Source: Clostridium homopropionicum DSM 5847 (GTDB lineage Bacteria > Bacillota > Clostridia > Clostridiales > Clostridiaceae). Taken from it: a stretch of 64,000 bases of DNA. The position numbers and the translations under genes were made by a program. The stretch lies in the NCBI RefSeq assembly GCF_001263795.1, contig NZ_LHUR01000022.1, forward strand, positions 352,939 through 416,938, given 5' to 3'. Under the pieces are notes generated by a model, which did not search any database, was not told where the DNA came from, and was given only the letters and a program-made list of their open reading frames with translations. Positions 10,314 to 20,689 of the stretch are shown here, piece after piece. Position 1 is the stretch's first letter. Each line of letters opens with the position of its first letter.

Positions 10314-13300
10314 TTAATGTTCATCATTAAAATCTTCTAGTTCTAGACCGTCTTCAAGCTCATCTAATGGTAGTTCATCATAATCTATTTTTAAATCTTC
10401 ATCAAAATCATCTAAATCTTCATCCACATCTCCTAATTCATCTAGTTCCTCTTCTATGATATCATCGCCGTCTATACCAGCACTAGATTTAACAAGAAGA
10501 ACATCTTCGCTACCTTCAATGTTAATACCCAAATCTTCCATTTCTTCATCAACAGATTCTTTAATTTTAATCTCTTCATTAGTATCACTAAGTACTCTAA
10601 CATTTAAGCATAATGCTTGCAATTCTTTTATAAGTACTTTGAAGGATTCAGGTACTCCAGGTTCAGGAATGTTTTCTCCTTTTACAATGGATTCATAAGT
10701 TTTAACTCTACCAACAACGTCGTCAGATTTAACTGTTAAAACTTCTTGAAGTGTATGTGCTGCTCCATATGCTTCTAGTGCCCAAACTTCCATTTCTCCA
10801 AATCTTTGGCCTCCAAATTGAGCCTTTCCACCTAGTGGTTGTTGTGTAACTAAAGAATAAGGTCCAGTAGATCTTGCATGTATCTTATCATCAACTAAAT
10901 GATGAAGCTTTAATATATACATATAACCTACTGTAACTCTATTGTCAAATGGTTCTCCAGTTCTTCCATCGTATAATATAGTCTTACCATCAGCATCATA
11001 ACCAGCCTCTTGTAATAAGTCTACAATTTCACTTTCAAGAGCTCCTCCAAATACTGGTGTAGCAATATGCCAACCCATTCCTGCAGCTGCCCATCCTAAA
11101 TGAACTTCAAGCACTTGACCAATGTTCATACGTGAAGGAACTCCTAATGGATTTAAGCATATTTGAAGAGGTCTTCCATCTGGAAGGAATGGCATATCTT
11201 CTTCTGGTAGTATTCTAGAGATAACACCTTTATTACCATGTCTACCAGCCATCTTATCTCCAACTGATATTTTTCTCTTCTGTGCAATATAACATCTTAC
11301 TAATTCATTTACTCCAGGAGGAAGTTCATCCCCATTTTCTCTTGTAAATACTTTTACATCAACAATTATACCTGCTTCTCCGTGTGGAACTCTTAATGAT
11401 GTATCTCTTACCTCTCTTGCCTTTTCACCGAATATAGCTCTAAGTAATCTCTCTTCTGCAGTAAGTTCAGTTTCTCCCTTAGGAGTTACTTTACCAACTA
11501 ATATATCACCAGATCTTACTTCAGCTCCTATTCTAATAATTCCTCGTTCATCTATGTTCTTTAATGCATCTTCTCCGACATTAGGTATATCTCTTGTGAT
11601 TTCTTCAGGTCCTAGTTTTGTATCTCTTGCTTCAGCTTCATACTCTTCTATATGAATAGAAGTAAATATATCATCACGAACTAATTGCTCAGATACTAGC
11701 ATAGCATCCTCATAGTTATATCCTTCCCAAGTTATAAATCCAATACGGATATTTTGACCTAATGCTATTTCTCCAAAATCAGTTGATGGTCCATCTGCAA
11801 GCACATGGCCAACTTTAACTCTCTCTCCCTTATCAACAATAGGTCTTTGAGTTATACATGTTCCTTGATTTGACCTTTTATACTTTAGAAGTTTGTATTT
11901 GTCAATACCACCATCAGAGTCTCTCTTTATTCTTATTTCATTTGCACTTACATAAGTTATTACTCCATCATGTTCTGCCTTTGGTAGTACTCCTGAGTCT
12001 ACAGCCGCTTTATATTCTATTCCTGTTCCTACAATTGGAGCTGCTGGCTTTAATAGTGGAACTGCTTGACGCTGCATATTAGATCCCATTAAGGCACGGC
12101 TGGCGTCATCATTTTCAAGGAATGGTATCATGGCAGTAGCAACAGATACTATTTGTCTTGGAGATACATCCATTAAATCTACTTGTTCTTTAGGAACCAA
12201 TATTATATCTTCTCTTACTCTAACTGTGACTTTGTTATCAATAAAATGTCCTGTTTCATCTATTGGTTCTTTTGCCTGAGCAACTAAATATTGATCCTCT
12301 TCATCAGCTGTTAAATAGATAATTTTATCAGTTACTCTCATTTCTTTTCTATCAACAACTCTGTATGGTGTTTCAATAAAACCATATTCATTTACTCTCG
12401 CATAGCATGCAAGTGAATTTATTAATCCTATATTTGGTCCTTCTGGTGTTTCTATAGGACACATTCTTCCATAGTGAGAGTGATGAACGTCTCTTACTTC
12501 AAATCCAGCTCTTTCTCTTGAAAGTCCCCCTGGTCCTAAGGCTGATAATCTTCTCTTATGTGTTAATTCTGACAATGGGTTAGTTTGATCCATGAATTGT
12601 GAAAGTTGTGAACTTCCAAAGAATTCTTTAATAGCCGCTGCAACTGGTCTAATATTAATTAATGCTTGGGGTGTTATAACTTCTTGGTCTTGAATAGTCA
12701 TTCTTTCCTTAACTACTCTTTCCATTCTTGATAGCCCGATTCTAAATTGGTTTTGAAGTAATTCTCCAACAGATCTTAATCTTCTATTTCCTAAATGATC
12801 TATGTCATCAATATTTCCAATACCATAAGGTAATCCTAGTTCATAGCTGATTGTAGCATAAACATCATCTATTACTATATGTTTTGGAATTAATTCTTGT
12901 ATATTCTTTTTAATTTCTTCTTTTATTGCATCTTCATCAGTAAAATTATCTAATATTTTCTTTAGAGTAGGGTAATGCACATGCTCCCTAATTTTTAATT
13001 CAGATATATCGAAATCTATAAATTTATGTATGTCTACAAAGTGGTTTCCTATTACTCTAATAACTTTATCTTCTACTTGAACATCAACAGCATTTATAGC
13101 ACAATTTTGAATTTCTAGAGCTTTTTCTCGATCAATAACTTCTCCATTTTGAACAATAATCTCTCCTGTAAATGGATTAACTACATCTTGTGCTGCAACT
13201 TGATTTAAAAGTCTTACATAGATAGATAACTTTTTATTAAACTTATATCTACCAACTCTGGATAAGTCATATCTCTTTGGATCAAAGAATAAAGAATTTA

Positions 13301-14063
13301 TAAGAGAAACTGCACTATCTACAGTTGGTGGTTCACCAGGTCTTAATCTCTTATATATTTCTAGCAATGCTTCATCTTTAGCTTTTGTATTGTCCTTTTC
13401 TATAGTTGCCTTTAATCTTTCTTCTTCTCCAAAATAGTTTATAATATCCACGTCACTTCCTAAACCTAGAGCTCTTATTAAGATACTTATAGGAAGTTTT
13501 CTTGTTTTGTCTATTCTTACATATATTATATCATTAGAGTCTGTTTCGTACTCTAACCATGCTCCTCTATTTGGAATTACAGTTGAGGAAAAAAGTTTTT
13601 TTCCTGTTTTATCTACATTGTATCCATAATATGAGCCTGGAGATCTTACTAATTGACTTACTATTACTCTTTCTGCTCCATTAATAACAAATGTTCCTTG
13701 CTGTGTCATTAATGGAAAGTCACCCATGAACACTTCTTGTTCTTTTACTTCTCCAGTTTCCTTGTTAAGTAATCTTACCTTAACCTTCAACGGTGCTGCA
13801 TAAGTAGCATCTCTTTCTTTACATTCTTCTACAGAATATTTTATAGCATCTCTGTCTAAACTATGGTCAATAAACTCTAGTACTAGATTACCTGTGTAAT
13901 CCTGTATAGGATTAACATCTTCAAAAACTTCCTTTAATCCTTCTTCCCAGAACCAATCATAAGAGTTCAATTGCACCTCTATAAGGTTAGGCATTGGACA
14001 TACTTCATTAACTTTTGAAAAACTCATTCTAGTTCTTTTACCAATTTGAATAGGATGTACCAT
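10314..14063 (-). CDS. rpoB: RNA polymerase subunit beta
   Basis: Beta subunit of RNA polymerase (1249 aa). The rifampicin-pocket region reads [20 protein letters not shown] and [13 protein letters not shown] (wild-type-looking), followed by [17 protein letters not shown] and [10 protein letters not shown] further on. The C-terminus extends into a strongly acidic tail (about 60 residues rich in D and E), a common clostridial feature. ATG at 14063 follows AAGGGGTGAAATTTTA. Its own promoter (14229-14257) and a terminator-like leader hairpin lie upstream. Confidence 0.98.
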   Translation of the reverse strand: MVHPIQIGKRTRMSFSKVNEVCPMPNLIEVQLNSYDWFWEEGLKEVFEDVNPIQDYTGNLVLEFIDHSLDRDAIKYSVEECKERDATYAAPLKVKVRLLNKETGEVKEQEVFMGDFPLMTQQGTFVINGAERVIVSQLVRSPGSYYGYNVDKTGKKLFSSTVIPNRGAWLEYETDSNDIIYVRIDKTRKLPISILIRALGLGSDVDIINYFGEEERLKATIEKDNTKAKDEALLEIYKRLRPGEPPTVDSAVSLINSLFFDPKRYDLSRVGRYKFNKKLSIYVRLLNQVAAQDVVNPFTGEIIVQNGEVIDREKALEIQNCAINAVDVQVEDKVIRVIGNHFVDIHKFIDFDISELKIREHVHYPTLKKILDNFTDEDAIKEEIKKNIQELIPKHIVIDDVYATISYELGLPYGIGNIDDIDHLGNRRLRSVGELLQNQFRIGLSRMERVVKERMTIQDQEVITPQALINIRPVAAAIKEFFGSSQLSQFMDQTNPLSELTHKRRLSALGPGGLSRERAGFEVRDVHHSHYGRMCPIETPEGPNIGLINSLACYARVNEYGFIETPYRVVDRKEMRVTDKIIYLTADEEDQYLVAQAKEPIDETGHFIDNKVTVRVREDIILVPKEQVDLMDVSPRQIVSVATAMIPFLENDDASRALMGSNMQRQAVPLLKPAAPIVGTGIEYKAAVDSGVLPKAEHDGVITYVSANEIRIKRDSDGGIDKYKLLKYKRSNQGTCITQRPIVDKGERVKVGHVLADGPSTDFGEIALGQNIRIGFITWEGYNYEDAMLVSEQLVRDDIFTSIHIEEYEAEARDTKLGPEEITRDIPNVGEDALKNIDERGIIRIGAEVRSGDILVGKVTPKGETELTAEERLLRAIFGEKAREVRDTSLRVPHGEAGIIVDVKVFTRENGDELPPGVNELVRCYIAQKRKISVGDKMAGRHGNKGVISRILPEEDMPFLPDGRPLQICLNPLGVPSRMNIGQVLEVHLGWAAAGMGWHIATPVFGGALESEIVDLLQEAGYDADGKTILYDGRTGEPFDNRVTVGYMYILKLHHLVDDKIHARSTGPYSLVTQQPLGGKAQFGGQRFGEMEVWALEAYGAAHTLQEVLTVKSDDVVGRVKTYESIVKGENIPEPGVPESFKVLIKELQALCLNVRVLSDTNEEIKIKESVDEEMEDLGINIEGSEDVLLVKSSAGIDGDDIIEEELDELGDVDEDLDDFDEDLKIDYDELPLDELEDGLELEDFNDEH

Positions 14064-14091
14064 TAAAATTTCACCCCTTGCGTAATAATAA

Positions 14092-14132
14092 CAAAAAATG
14101 TAACACTCTAGGGCTTAAAGTCCTAGATTACA
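14092..14132 (-). terminator. Terminator-like hairpin in the rpoB leader
   Basis: On the minus strand TGTAA-TCTAGG and CCTAGA-GTGTTACA arms pair around a short loop (14099-14132), and six T residues follow directly. It lies about 30 bases ahead of the rpoB start and about 100 bases after its promoter. This is the layout of an attenuator. Confidence 0.6.
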
Positions 14133-14228
14133 CATACTCATCTTGTTAGTATAACCAAAAATATTTAATTAATTCAATTAATGCTAATTTGGGTATACCA
14201 AAATATCTATACTTTCATGCAATAAATT

Positions 14229-14257
14229 ATAATATCATAACATAGTACCTATGTCAA
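14229..14257 (-). promoter_or_regulatory. Promoter of rpoBC
   Basis: TTGACA (14252-14257) and TATTAT (14229-14234) on the minus strand with a 17-bp spacer. It lies just downstream of the rplL terminator, so rpoBC has its own start site in addition to any read-through from rplJL. Confidence 0.85.
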
Positions 14258-14276
14258 TACTTACCTATATAAATTC

Positions 14277-14303
14277 AAAAAAGGCACTTAATATAAGTGC
14301 CTT
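14277..14303 (-). terminator. Intrinsic terminator after rplL
   Basis: A stem with AAAGGCACTT and AAGTGCCTTT arms and a short AT loop, ending in a run of six T residues on the minus strand, 16 bases past the rplL stop. Confidence 0.85.
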
Positions 14304-14319
14304 TCTTCAAGTCAGATTA

Positions 14320-14685
14320 TTACTTTATTTCTATTGTTGCACCAACTTCTTCAAGTTTTGCTTTCATATCTTCAGCTGCTTCTTTAGCTACGCCTTCTTT
14401 AAGTGTCTTAGGAGCCCCATCAACTATTTCTTTAGCTTCTTTTAATCCTAATCCAGTTAATTCTCTAACTACTTTTATAACTTTTATCTTTTGAGCACCA
14501 GCATTAGCTAATACTACATCAAATTCAGTCTTTTCTTCAACTTCTCCAGCTGCAGCTGGTGCACCTGCAACAGCAACTGGTGCTGCAGCACTTACTCCAA
14601 ATTCTTCTTCACATGCTTTTACTAATTCATTTAATTCTAAAACAGACATTTCTTTTATAGCTTGAATAATCTCTTCTCTTGTCAT
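14320..14685 (-). CDS. rplL: 50S ribosomal protein L7/L12
   Basis: Stalk protein L7/L12 (121 aa), which recruits translational GTPases. N-terminal dimerisation helix [20 protein letters not shown], an Ala/Pro/Val-rich hinge, and the C-terminal domain [20 protein letters not shown] with [19 protein letters not shown] at 14685 is set by GGAGGTGCTATTAAA. It follows rplJ by 55 bases, the normal L10-L12 pair, and is followed by a terminator. Confidence 0.98.
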   Translation of the reverse strand: MTREEIIQAIKEMSVLELNELVKACEEEFGVSAAAPVAVAGAPAAAGEVEEKTEFDVVLANAGAQKIKVIKVVRELTGLGLKEAKEIVDGAPKTLKEGVAKEAAEDMKAKLEEVGATIEIK

Positions 14686-14740
14686 TTTAATAGCACCTCC
14701 ATAATTTTTAAAAAATCTCAATTAGATTGTTTTTTTATTT

Positions 14741-15250
14741 TTACTCTGTTACTTCAGCTGAACCATTTTTTTCAGCTATAGCATTTAATAAGTATACTAA
14801 GTTTGACATTGGAGCTTTTAAGCTGCCAAGTAGTTTTGCAATAAGAACTTCCTTTGGTGGTATTGTTGCAAGTTCTTGTACTTTAGCTTGATCATATACA
14901 GCACCTTGAACGATTCCAGCTTTTAATTCTAATTTCTTATGATTTTTAGCAAAATCATTAAGTATTCTTGCTGGAGCTGTAGCATCATCATATGCTATCG
15001 CTATAGATATAGGTCCTTCTAAGTATTGTACGATCCCGTCGATTCCTAATTCTTTAGCAGCAAGAGTAACTAATGTATTTTTATATACTTTGTATTCTAC
15101 ACCAGCTTCTCTTAATTTCTTTCTAAGCTCTGTATCTTCTTCAACGTTTAATCCTTGATAACTAGCAAGTACGACCGCTTCGGCTTTTTCAAGCTTTTCT
15201 TTTATTTCTTGAACTTTAGCTTCTTTTAATTGCCTATTTTTGCTTATCAC
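14741..15250 (-). CDS. rplJ: 50S ribosomal protein L10
   Basis: Stalk base protein L10 (169 aa) that anchors L7/L12 dimers. N-terminal [20 protein letters not shown], the rRNA-binding [17 protein letters not shown] and the C-terminal helix that binds L12. The start is GTG at 15250 behind AAGGAGGTGGCTACA; an upstream ATG would read through the leader hairpin and is rejected. A leader RNA with an attenuator precedes it, matching L10 autoregulation. Confidence 0.97.
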   Translation of the reverse strand: MISKNRQLKEAKVQEIKEKLEKAEAVVLASYQGLNVEEDTELRKKLREAGVEYKVYKNTLVTLAAKELGIDGIVQYLEGPISIAIAYDDATAPARILNDFAKNHKKLELKAGIVQGAVYDQAKVQELATIPPKEVLIAKLLGSLKAPMSNLVYLLNAIAEKNGSAEVTE

Positions 15251-15410
15251 TGTAGCCACCTCCTTAATAAAAATCAAAGCCTCTTCGCAGACAGATGCAA
15301 AGAGGCTAAAAAATCGACTCACCGAATATTTTAATCCTCGGTAGGTTGGGTTCCGTTATGCTTTCGCACCTACTGTCTACGGAGTATTATCTTTTTCAAT
15401 TTAATACAAC
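15251..15410 (-). promoter_or_regulatory. L10 leader RNA (rplJ autoregulatory region)
   Basis: About 160 nt between the rplJ promoter and rplJ. It holds a purine-rich branched region (minus strand GTAGACAGTAGGTGCGAAAG, then AACCCAACCTACCGAGGA) typical of L10 leaders, followed by a terminator-type hairpin at 15270-15307. L10-L12 binding to such leaders lowers expression in B. subtilis; a covariance search would confirm family membership. Confidence 0.78.
15270..15307 (-). terminator. Attenuator hairpin in the L10 leader
   Basis: Arms AGCCTCTT and AAGAGGCT close a 14-base loop; minus-strand TTGATTTTTATT follows. It ends about 20 bases before the rplJ start codon, so it is positioned to stop transcription of the L10-L12 operon when excess L10 binds the leader. 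Confidence 0.75.
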
Positions 15411-15417
15411 ATATTTG

Positions 15418-15446
15418 ATTATATCAAAGCTTATCTTTTGGGTCAA
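15418..15446 (-). promoter_or_regulatory. Promoter of rplJL
   Basis: TTGACC (15441-15446) and TATAAT (15418-15423) on the minus strand with a 17-bp spacer, directly behind the rplA stop codon. Confidence 0.83.
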
Positions 15447-15448
15447 GA

Positions 15449-16147
15449 TTAACCTAAAACTTTTGAAGGATTTATTTTAATTCCTGGGCCCATTGTGCTT
15501 GATAATACAACTGATTTAACATATTGTCCTTTTGCAGCTGCTGGTTTAGCTTTGATTACTGCTTCCATTAACACACTGAAGTTATCAGCAAGTTTTTCAA
15601 CTCCAAAAGATTTTTTTCCAATTGGAACGTGAACAATAGCAGTTTTATCAACTCTGTATTCAACTTTACCAGCTTTAATGTCAGCGATAGCTTTAGCAAC
15701 ATCAAATGTAACAGTACCTGATTTAGGGTTTGGCATTAAACCTTTTGGTCCTAATACTCTACCTAATCTTCCTACTAATCCCATCATGTCTGGTGTAGCT
15801 ACAACTATATCGAATTCAAACCAATTTTCTTTTTGGATTTTATCAATGAATTCTTCTGCTCCAACATAATCTGCACCTGCAGCTTCAGCTTCCTTAACTT
15901 TATCACCTTTAGCAAAAACTAAAACTCTAACTACTTTACCAGTTCCATGCGGAAGCACTACTGCTCCTCTAACTTGTTGATCTGCGTGTCTTGGATCTAC
16001 ACCAAGTCTTACAGATAACTCAATAGTTTCATCGAATTTTGCTTTAGCTGTTTTTAAAGTAAGGTCTATAGCTTCAGAAGGTGTATATAAAGTGTTCTTA
16101 TCTATAAGCTTAACACTCTCTAAGTAATTTTTACCTTGTTTTGCCAT
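15449..16147 (-). CDS. rplA: 50S ribosomal protein L1
   Basis: L1-stalk protein (232 aa), part of tRNA release at the E site and a repressor of the L11 operon in E. coli. Shows [40 protein letters not shown] and the C-terminal [11 protein letters not shown]. It follows rplK by 53 bases and sits ahead of the separate rplJL promoter. Confidence 0.98.
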   Translation of the reverse strand: MAKQGKNYLESVKLIDKNTLYTPSEAIDLTLKTAKAKFDETIELSVRLGVDPRHADQQVRGAVVLPHGTGKVVRVLVFAKGDKVKEAEAAGADYVGAEEFIDKIQKENWFEFDIVVATPDMMGLVGRLGRVLGPKGLMPNPKSGTVTFDVAKAIADIKAGKVEYRVDKTAIVHVPIGKKSFGVEKLADNFSVLMEAVIKAKPAAAKGQYVKSVVLSSTMGPGIKINPSKVLG

Positions 16148-16200
16148 TTTCTTACCTCCTTGTGGTTTTAGCGGTTTTTACCTCCCACTAACGATTTATA

Positions 16201-16626
16201 TTATTCTTCAACTGTTACTCCCATACTTCTTGCAGTTCCAGCTATCATACTCATAGCTGCATCTATTGATGCTGCATTTAGATCAGGCATTTTTGTTTCA
16301 GCTATTTGTCTTAATTGTTCTTTATTGATCTTTGCTACTTTTTTTCTATTTGGTTCTCCTGAACCACTTTCTATTCCAGCTGCTTTTTTAATTAAAACTG
16401 ATGCTGGAGGAGTTTTAAGAATAAAGCTGAAAGATCTATCTTGGTAAACAGAAATTATAACTGGAACAGTCATTCCTACTTGATCAGCAGTTTTAGCATT
16501 GTATTCTTTACAGAATGCCATAATGTTAACTCCGTGTTGTCCAAGCGCTGGTCCAACTGGTGGTGCTGGAGTTGCCTTTCCTGCTGGAAGTTGAAGCTTT
16601 ATCATTCCTACTACCTTTTTTGCCAT
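16201..16626 (-). CDS. rplK: 50S ribosomal protein L11
   Basis: GTPase-associated-centre protein L11 (141 aa), the binding site of thiostrepton and needed for RelA activation. Has the Pro-rich N-terminus [20 protein letters not shown] with [14 protein letters not shown], and the C-terminal rRNA-binding domain ending [16 protein letters not shown] at 16626 after AGGAGGTGTAAACT. Lies between nusG and rplA in the usual order. Confidence 0.98.
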   Translation of the reverse strand: MAKKVVGMIKLQLPAGKATPAPPVGPALGQHGVNIMAFCKEYNAKTADQVGMTVPVIISVYQDRSFSFILKTPPASVLIKKAAGIESGSGEPNRKKVAKINKEQLRQIAETKMPDLNAASIDAAMSMIAGTARSMGVTVEE

Positions 16627-16699
16627 AGTTTACACCTCCTCATATGTGGTAATGCGAGCATAAGCTCTCCCACTTTATAAGACTAAGTCTTATAGTAGG

Positions 16700-17224
16700 T
16701 TAGTCTAATTTTTCTATTTGGTTAAAATTTAGTTCAACAGGTGTTTCCCTGCCAAACATATTAACTAACGCTTTAATTTTTTGTTTTTCAAGATTAATCT
16801 CTTGTATTATTGCAACAAAGTTTTTCAATGGTCCAGAAACCACTTGAACACTCTCTCCTACAGAAACATCTATACTCACAGTATTGCTTTCGGCAATTCC
16901 CATAGTTGCTACTTCTTCATCGGTAAGAGGAACTGGCTTTGATCCAGGACCTACAAATCCAGTAACTCCTCTAGTATTTCTAACTATGTACCAAGAATCA
17001 TCTGACATTATCATTTTTACAAGTACATATCCCGGAAACACTTTTTTCTGAGTTATCTTTTTCTTTCCATCTTTAACTTCAACTACTTCTTCCATAGGGA
17101 CTTGTATGTCGTGAACTAATTCATGTAACCCTCTATTATCAATTGTTTTTTCTAAATTCATTTTCACCTTATTCTCATAACCTGAATAAGTATGAACAAC
17201 ATACCATCTAGCTTTTTCTGCCAT
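16700..17224 (-). CDS. nusG: Transcription termination/antitermination factor NusG
   Basis: NusG (174 aa) binds RNA polymerase and links it to the ribosome or Rho. N-terminal NGN domain (RWYVVHTYSGYENKVK, FPGYVLVKMIMSDDSWYIVR, VTGFVGPGSKPVPL) and a C-terminal KOW domain (VSVGESVQVVSGPLKNF). The ATG at 17224 has no Shine-Dalgarno directly in front: a GGGAGG lies about 30 bases upstream with a small hairpin (ATGAGG/CCTCAT) in between, which could bring it closer. Confidence 0.97.
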   Translation of the reverse strand: MAEKARWYVVHTYSGYENKVKMNLEKTIDNRGLHELVHDIQVPMEEVVEVKDGKKKITQKKVFPGYVLVKMIMSDDSWYIVRNTRGVTGFVGPGSKPVPLTDEEVATMGIAESNTVSIDVSVGESVQVVSGPLKNFVAIIQEINLEKQKIKALVNMFGRETPVELNFNQIEKLD

Positions 17225-17269
17225 AATTTTAGGATGAGGTAATCCTCATTCCTACCTCCCTTTTTTTAT

Positions 17270-17491
17270 TTATTTACTGAATATCAACTTATATAGACTA
17301 CTTAAGCCATAGTCCATTGCTCCTATTAGCACTGCGCTAACAGCACAAAAAAGTAACACTATTATGGTAGATTTTTTAATATCCTTTTTAGGCGGCCAAG
17401 TTATTCTTTTAGTTTCTGCCTTCACTTCCATCAAAAACTTGCCCAGTCCTTTTGATGATTCTCCTACTTGTTTCTTTTCATTCAAAGCCAT
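17270..17491 (-). CDS. secE: Preprotein translocase subunit SecE
   Basis: SecE of the SecYEG channel (73 aa), the short Gram-positive form with one C-terminal membrane helix (STIIVLLFCAVSAVLIGAMDYG). The amphipathic helix before it carries the family motif KFLMEVKAETKRITWPPKKD. An in-frame GTG three codons upstream overlaps its Shine-Dalgarno, so the ATG at 17491 is preferred. Sits between rpmG and nusG, its standard place. Confidence 0.95.
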   Translation of the reverse strand: MALNEKKQVGESSKGLGKFLMEVKAETKRITWPPKKDIKKSTIIVLLFCAVSAVLIGAMDYGLSSLYKLIFSK

Positions 17492-17531
17492 TTTATTCAC
17501 ATCCCCAGCCTTTATTAGTGAATACTAGCAA

Positions 17532-17681
17532 CTACTTTGTTTCTTTGTGAAGTGTGTGGTTGCGGCAGAACTTGCAATACTTTCTCATTTCTAATCTTTC
17601 AGGATTATTTTTCTTGTTCTTCATTGTATTGTAATTTCTTTGTTTACATTCTGTACAAGCTAAAGTTACTTTCACTCTCAC
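17532..17681 (-). CDS. rpmG: 50S ribosomal protein L33
   Basis: Small L33 protein of 49 aa. It reads [18 protein letters not shown] and ends [16 protein letters not shown]. Both CxxC pairs are intact, so it is the zinc-ribbon (C+) form rather than the zinc-free paralogue that some Firmicutes keep for zinc starvation. The start is GTG at 17681 behind CAGGAGGTGTAGATT. It heads the rpmG-secE-nusG group, as in other clostridia. Confidence 0.95.
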   Translation of the reverse strand: MRVKVTLACTECKQRNYNTMKNKKNNPERLEMRKYCKFCRNHTLHKETK

Positions 17682-17779
17682 AATCTACACCTCCTGATTC
17701 TGCGTACACACACAGACATGCTACATTTATTAGTATACTGTTAAGTACAATTTTTATCATTCTTGAGTGTCACTTAACA

Positions 17780-17808
17780 AACTTATCACAAGTTGCTGTA
17801 TATGTCAA
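17780..17808 (-). promoter_or_regulatory. Probable promoter of rpmG-secE-nusG-rplKA
   Basis: TTGACA (17803-17808) and TAAGTT (17780-17785) with a 17-bp spacer on the minus strand. The -35 is consensus, the -10 weak. It lies between tuf copy 2 and rpmG, about 100 bases before the rpmG start. Confidence 0.6.
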
Positions 17809-17914
17809 CTTATTTTTCTATACCCAATTTTCAAGTATATAACTATTTTCTTGTATGTTTTTTATGATTTATATTTACAGGACTAAGTTATAAACCTAGC
17901 CCTGTCAGTTTAAC

Positions 17915-19096
17915 CTATTCTAAAATAGTAGTAACAACTCCTGAACCAACTGTTCTTCCACCTTCTCTGATGGCAAATCTTAAGTTTGCTTCCATTGCTA
18001 CTGGAGTTATTAATTCTACTGTCATATCAATGTGATCTCCTGGCATAACCATTTCTACTCCTTCTGGTAATGCGATTGATCCTGTTACGTCTGTTGTTCT
18101 GAAGTAGAATTGTGGTCTATATCCGTTGAAGAATGGTGTATGTCTTCCCCCTTCTTCTTTCTTTAATACGTATACTTGACCTACGAATTTCTTGTGTGGT
18201 TTTACTGAACCTGGTTTTACTAATACTTGACCTCTTTCGATTTCGTTTCTTTGTACTCCTCTTAGTAATGCTCCGATGTTATCTCCTGCCATTGCTTCAT
18301 CTAACATCTTTCTGAACATTTCTACTCCTGTACATGTTGTCTTTCCTATTTCTTCTTTCATTCCTACGATTTGTACTTCGTCTCCTACGTGTAGTACTCC
18401 TCTTTCTACTCTTCCTGTTGCAACTGTTCCTCTTCCTGTTATTGTGAATACATCTTCTACTGGCATTAAGAATGGTTGGTCTGTTGCTCTTTCTGGTGTT
18501 GGTATGTATTCATCTACCGCTGCCATTAAGTCTTTTATGCATTGATCATCATCTTCTTCTATTGCTTTTAATGCTGATCCTACTACTACTGGACATCCAT
18601 CTCCATCAAATCCGTATTCGTTTAATAGATCTCTTACTTCCATTTCTACTAATTCTAATAGTTCTGGATCGTCTACTTGGTCTGCTTTATTTAAGAATAC
18701 TACTATATGGTTAACTCCAACTCTTGATGCTAGTAGTATATGTTCTCTTGTTTGAGGCATTGGACCATCTGCTGCTGATACAACTAGGATAGCTCCATCC
18801 ATTTGAGCTGCTCCTGTTATCATGTTCTTTACATAGTCAGCGTGTCCTGGACAGTCAACGTGTGCATAGTGTCTTGCATCTGTTTCATATTCTACGTGTG
18901 CTGTATTGATTGTGATTCCTCTTTCCTTTTCTTCTGGTGCTTTGTCTATTTCGTCATATCTTTGTACTTGCGCTTTTCCTTCTTTTGCAAGTGTCATTGT
19001 GATTGCTGCTGTTGTTGTTGTCTTACCGTGGTCTACGTGACCGATTGTTCCTATGTTTACATGTGGCTTTGTTCTTTCAAACTTTTGTCTTGCCAT
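17915..19096 (-). CDS. tuf: Elongation factor Tu, copy 2
   Basis: Second EF-Tu gene, encoding the same 393 residues as the copy at 1956-3137. It lies behind tRNA-Thr in a tRNA-tuf transcription unit, like tufB of enterobacteria. The ribosome binding site and coding bases match copy 1 throughout, while flanks differ at once on both sides. An 11-bp stem (ACAGGGCTAGG with CTTAGTCCTGT) follows the stop codon, but no U-tract is seen after it. Confidence 0.98.
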   Translation of the reverse strand: MARQKFERTKPHVNIGTIGHVDHGKTTTTAAITMTLAKEGKAQVQRYDEIDKAPEEKERGITINTAHVEYETDARHYAHVDCPGHADYVKNMITGAAQMDGAILVVSAADGPMPQTREHILLASRVGVNHIVVFLNKADQVDDPELLELVEMEVRDLLNEYGFDGDGCPVVVGSALKAIEEDDDQCIKDLMAAVDEYIPTPERATDQPFLMPVEDVFTITGRGTVATGRVERGVLHVGDEVQIVGMKEEIGKTTCTGVEMFRKMLDEAMAGDNIGALLRGVQRNEIERGQVLVKPGSVKPHKKFVGQVYVLKKEEGGRHTPFFNGYRPQFYFRTTDVTGSIALPEGVEMVMPGDHIDMTVELITPVAMEANLRFAIREGGRTVGSGVVTTILE

Positions 19097-19214
19097 TTAT
19101 TTTTCCTCCTCTTTATCATGATTTCCATCCAAAATTAATGTTTTCAATAATCATACTGGATACTGGGTTATTTTCGTAAACTTGTCCTGGTGTGTTGTTA
19201 TTTATTTCAACTCA

Positions 19215-19290
19215 TGGAGCCCACGACCGGACTTGAACCGGCGACCTCCACCTTACCAAGGTGACGCTCTGCCAACTGAGCTACATGGGC
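19215..19290 (-). tRNA. tRNA-Thr (GGT)
   Basis: A 76-nt cloverleaf on the minus strand. Acceptor arms GCCCATG and CGTGGGC, D-arm GCTCAGTTGGCAGAGC, anticodon loop TTGGTAA with anticodon GGT, T-arm GGTTCAAGTCC, and an encoded CCA end. It is transcribed just upstream of tuf copy 2. Confidence 0.97.
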
Positions 19291-19399
19291 ACTTCACATT
19301 TAAGACATTAATATACACATAACTCCACTTTAATGCATGCGTCGATTCATTACAAGCATGATTACATTCTATATTACTATAGTCCTACACCAATTATCT

Positions 19400-19428
19400 A
19401 TTTTACTATTATCATTTTTTTTTGTCAA
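19400..19428 (-). promoter_or_regulatory. Promoter of the tRNA-Thr/tuf unit
   Basis: TTGACA (19423-19428) and TAAAAT (19400-19405) on the minus strand, 17-bp spacer of mostly A. It overlaps the sigH stop codon. The remaining stretch to the tRNA (19291-19399) shows nothing else. Confidence 0.8.
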
Positions 19429-20081
19429 CTGCTTTTCGTCTTTTTGTTTAAGCATTTTTCCAGCTTCCTTTTAACCCTTTGTAGTGCATTGTCAATAGAC
19501 TTAGAGTGTCTATCTAAATCACATGCAATTTCTTGATATGACTTCCCTTGAAGATATGAATTTAAAACCTCCAACTCAAGTTCTGACAGTGCTTCTCCTA
19601 TTTCAGTTTCTATACTTGAAACCTCTTCTCTACTTATAACCAGTTCCTCTGGGTCGCAAACTTTAACAGTAGATAGTATATCTAGTAATGTTCGATCTGA
19701 TTCCTCATCATATACTGGCTTGTTTAGGGAAATATATGTGTTAAGTGGTATATGTTTTTGTCTAGTGGCAGTTTTAATAGCTGTGATAATTTGTCTTGTA
19801 ACACATAATTCTGCAAAAGCTTTAAATGAAGATAATTTATCTGGCCTATAATCTCTTATAGATTTGAATAAACCAATCATTCCTTCTTGATAAATATCTT
19901 CTTTATCTGCACCAATAAGGAAATACGACTTTGCTTTAGCTTTTACAAAATTCTTATATTTATTTATTAAATACTCTAGAGCTTGTACATTTCCCCGTTT
20001 TGCTTCTAATGCAATTTCTTCATCTAATTTGTCTTCTAATGAATAATTATTTTTTTCGTCAATTACTGAATCATTTATCAA
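19425..20081 (-). CDS. sigH: RNA polymerase sigma factor SigH
   Basis: Sigma-70-family factor (218 aa) of the Spo0H type, used in clostridia and bacilli for early sporulation and transition-state genes. Region 2 reads KSYFLIGADKEDIYQEGMIG with LFKSIRDYRPDK, and region 4 (YLQGKSYQEIACDLDRHSKS, then a recognition helix with VKRKLEK) is at the C-terminus. Start is TTG at 20081 behind GGAGGGGATACT. It follows yacP, the same neighbour as in B. subtilis. Confidence 0.93.
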   Translation of the reverse strand: MINDSVIDEKNNYSLEDKLDEEIALEAKRGNVQALEYLINKYKNFVKAKAKSYFLIGADKEDIYQEGMIGLFKSIRDYRPDKLSSFKAFAELCVTRQIITAIKTATRQKHIPLNTYISLNKPVYDEESDRTLLDILSTVKVCDPEELVISREEVSSIETEIGEALSELELEVLNSYLQGKSYQEIACDLDRHSKSIDNALQRVKRKLEKCLNKKTKSS

Positions 20082-20167
20082 AGTATCCCCTCCACCGCCG
20101 GACCTAGAATCTGGTTATTCTAACAAGCTTAATTATACATTAAAAGGAAATTTTTCGTCAAGAGAAT

Positions 20168-20677
20168 TTAATGACTTCTTCTAATTTTTTCAAGTTTTTC
20201 TAATATATCCTCATTTATTCTTTCTTCTATAGTTACTCTATTGCTCGCATTACTATTTTTTGTATTTATACTTATTTTATGACCTGTAAGTTTTACTTCA
20301 TTATAGAACTCTATAGAAGACATTCTTGTAGCCCCTCTTTGGAACGTTACTTGTTGTTCTAAAGAATCTGAAGTTACCACACAAACTTCTATCTTTCTAC
20401 CTATTAGACTGACATATCTTTCAATAAAACTATCAGCAGTTTCTCCCTCTTTAGTAAATACAATTACAACATTACCCATTCTTTCTTTTTTTTCTATACT
20501 GCCTTTAACCATATGAGCATCAAATACTAAGAATATTTTATACCCGTGGTATGCCGAATAGTTTTGCATAATTTCTATAAGCTCCACACGTGCTGCTTCA
20601 AAGCTATACTGCTTAATCTTATTCAATTCAGGCCAGCTATTTATTACATTATAACCATCTACAAATACATTTCTCAC
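20168..20677 (-). CDS. NYN-domain ribonuclease-like protein (YacP/Rae1 family)
   Basis: 169-aa NYN (PIN-like) nuclease fold. Acidic active-site residues are visible in VFVDGYNVINSWPEL, FLVFDAHMVKG and CVVTSDSLEQQ. The B. subtilis homologue Rae1 (YacP) cleaves mRNA in the ribosomal A site; the same role here is inferred from similarity and from the conserved rlmB-yacP-sigH order. Start is GTG at 20677, 12 bases after rlmB. Confidence 0.85.
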   Translation of the reverse strand: MRNVFVDGYNVINSWPELNKIKQYSFEAARVELIEIMQNYSAYHGYKIFLVFDAHMVKGSIEKKERMGNVVIVFTKEGETADSFIERYVSLIGRKIEVCVVTSDSLEQQVTFQRGATRMSSIEFYNEVKLTGHKISINTKNSNASNRVTIEERINEDILEKLEKIRRSH

Positions 20678-20689
20678 GTTATTTATTAC

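Noticed and set aside
17537..17842. 101-aa plus-strand ORF
   Set aside because: Antisense to rpmG and its promoter; the minus-strand L33 is clear.
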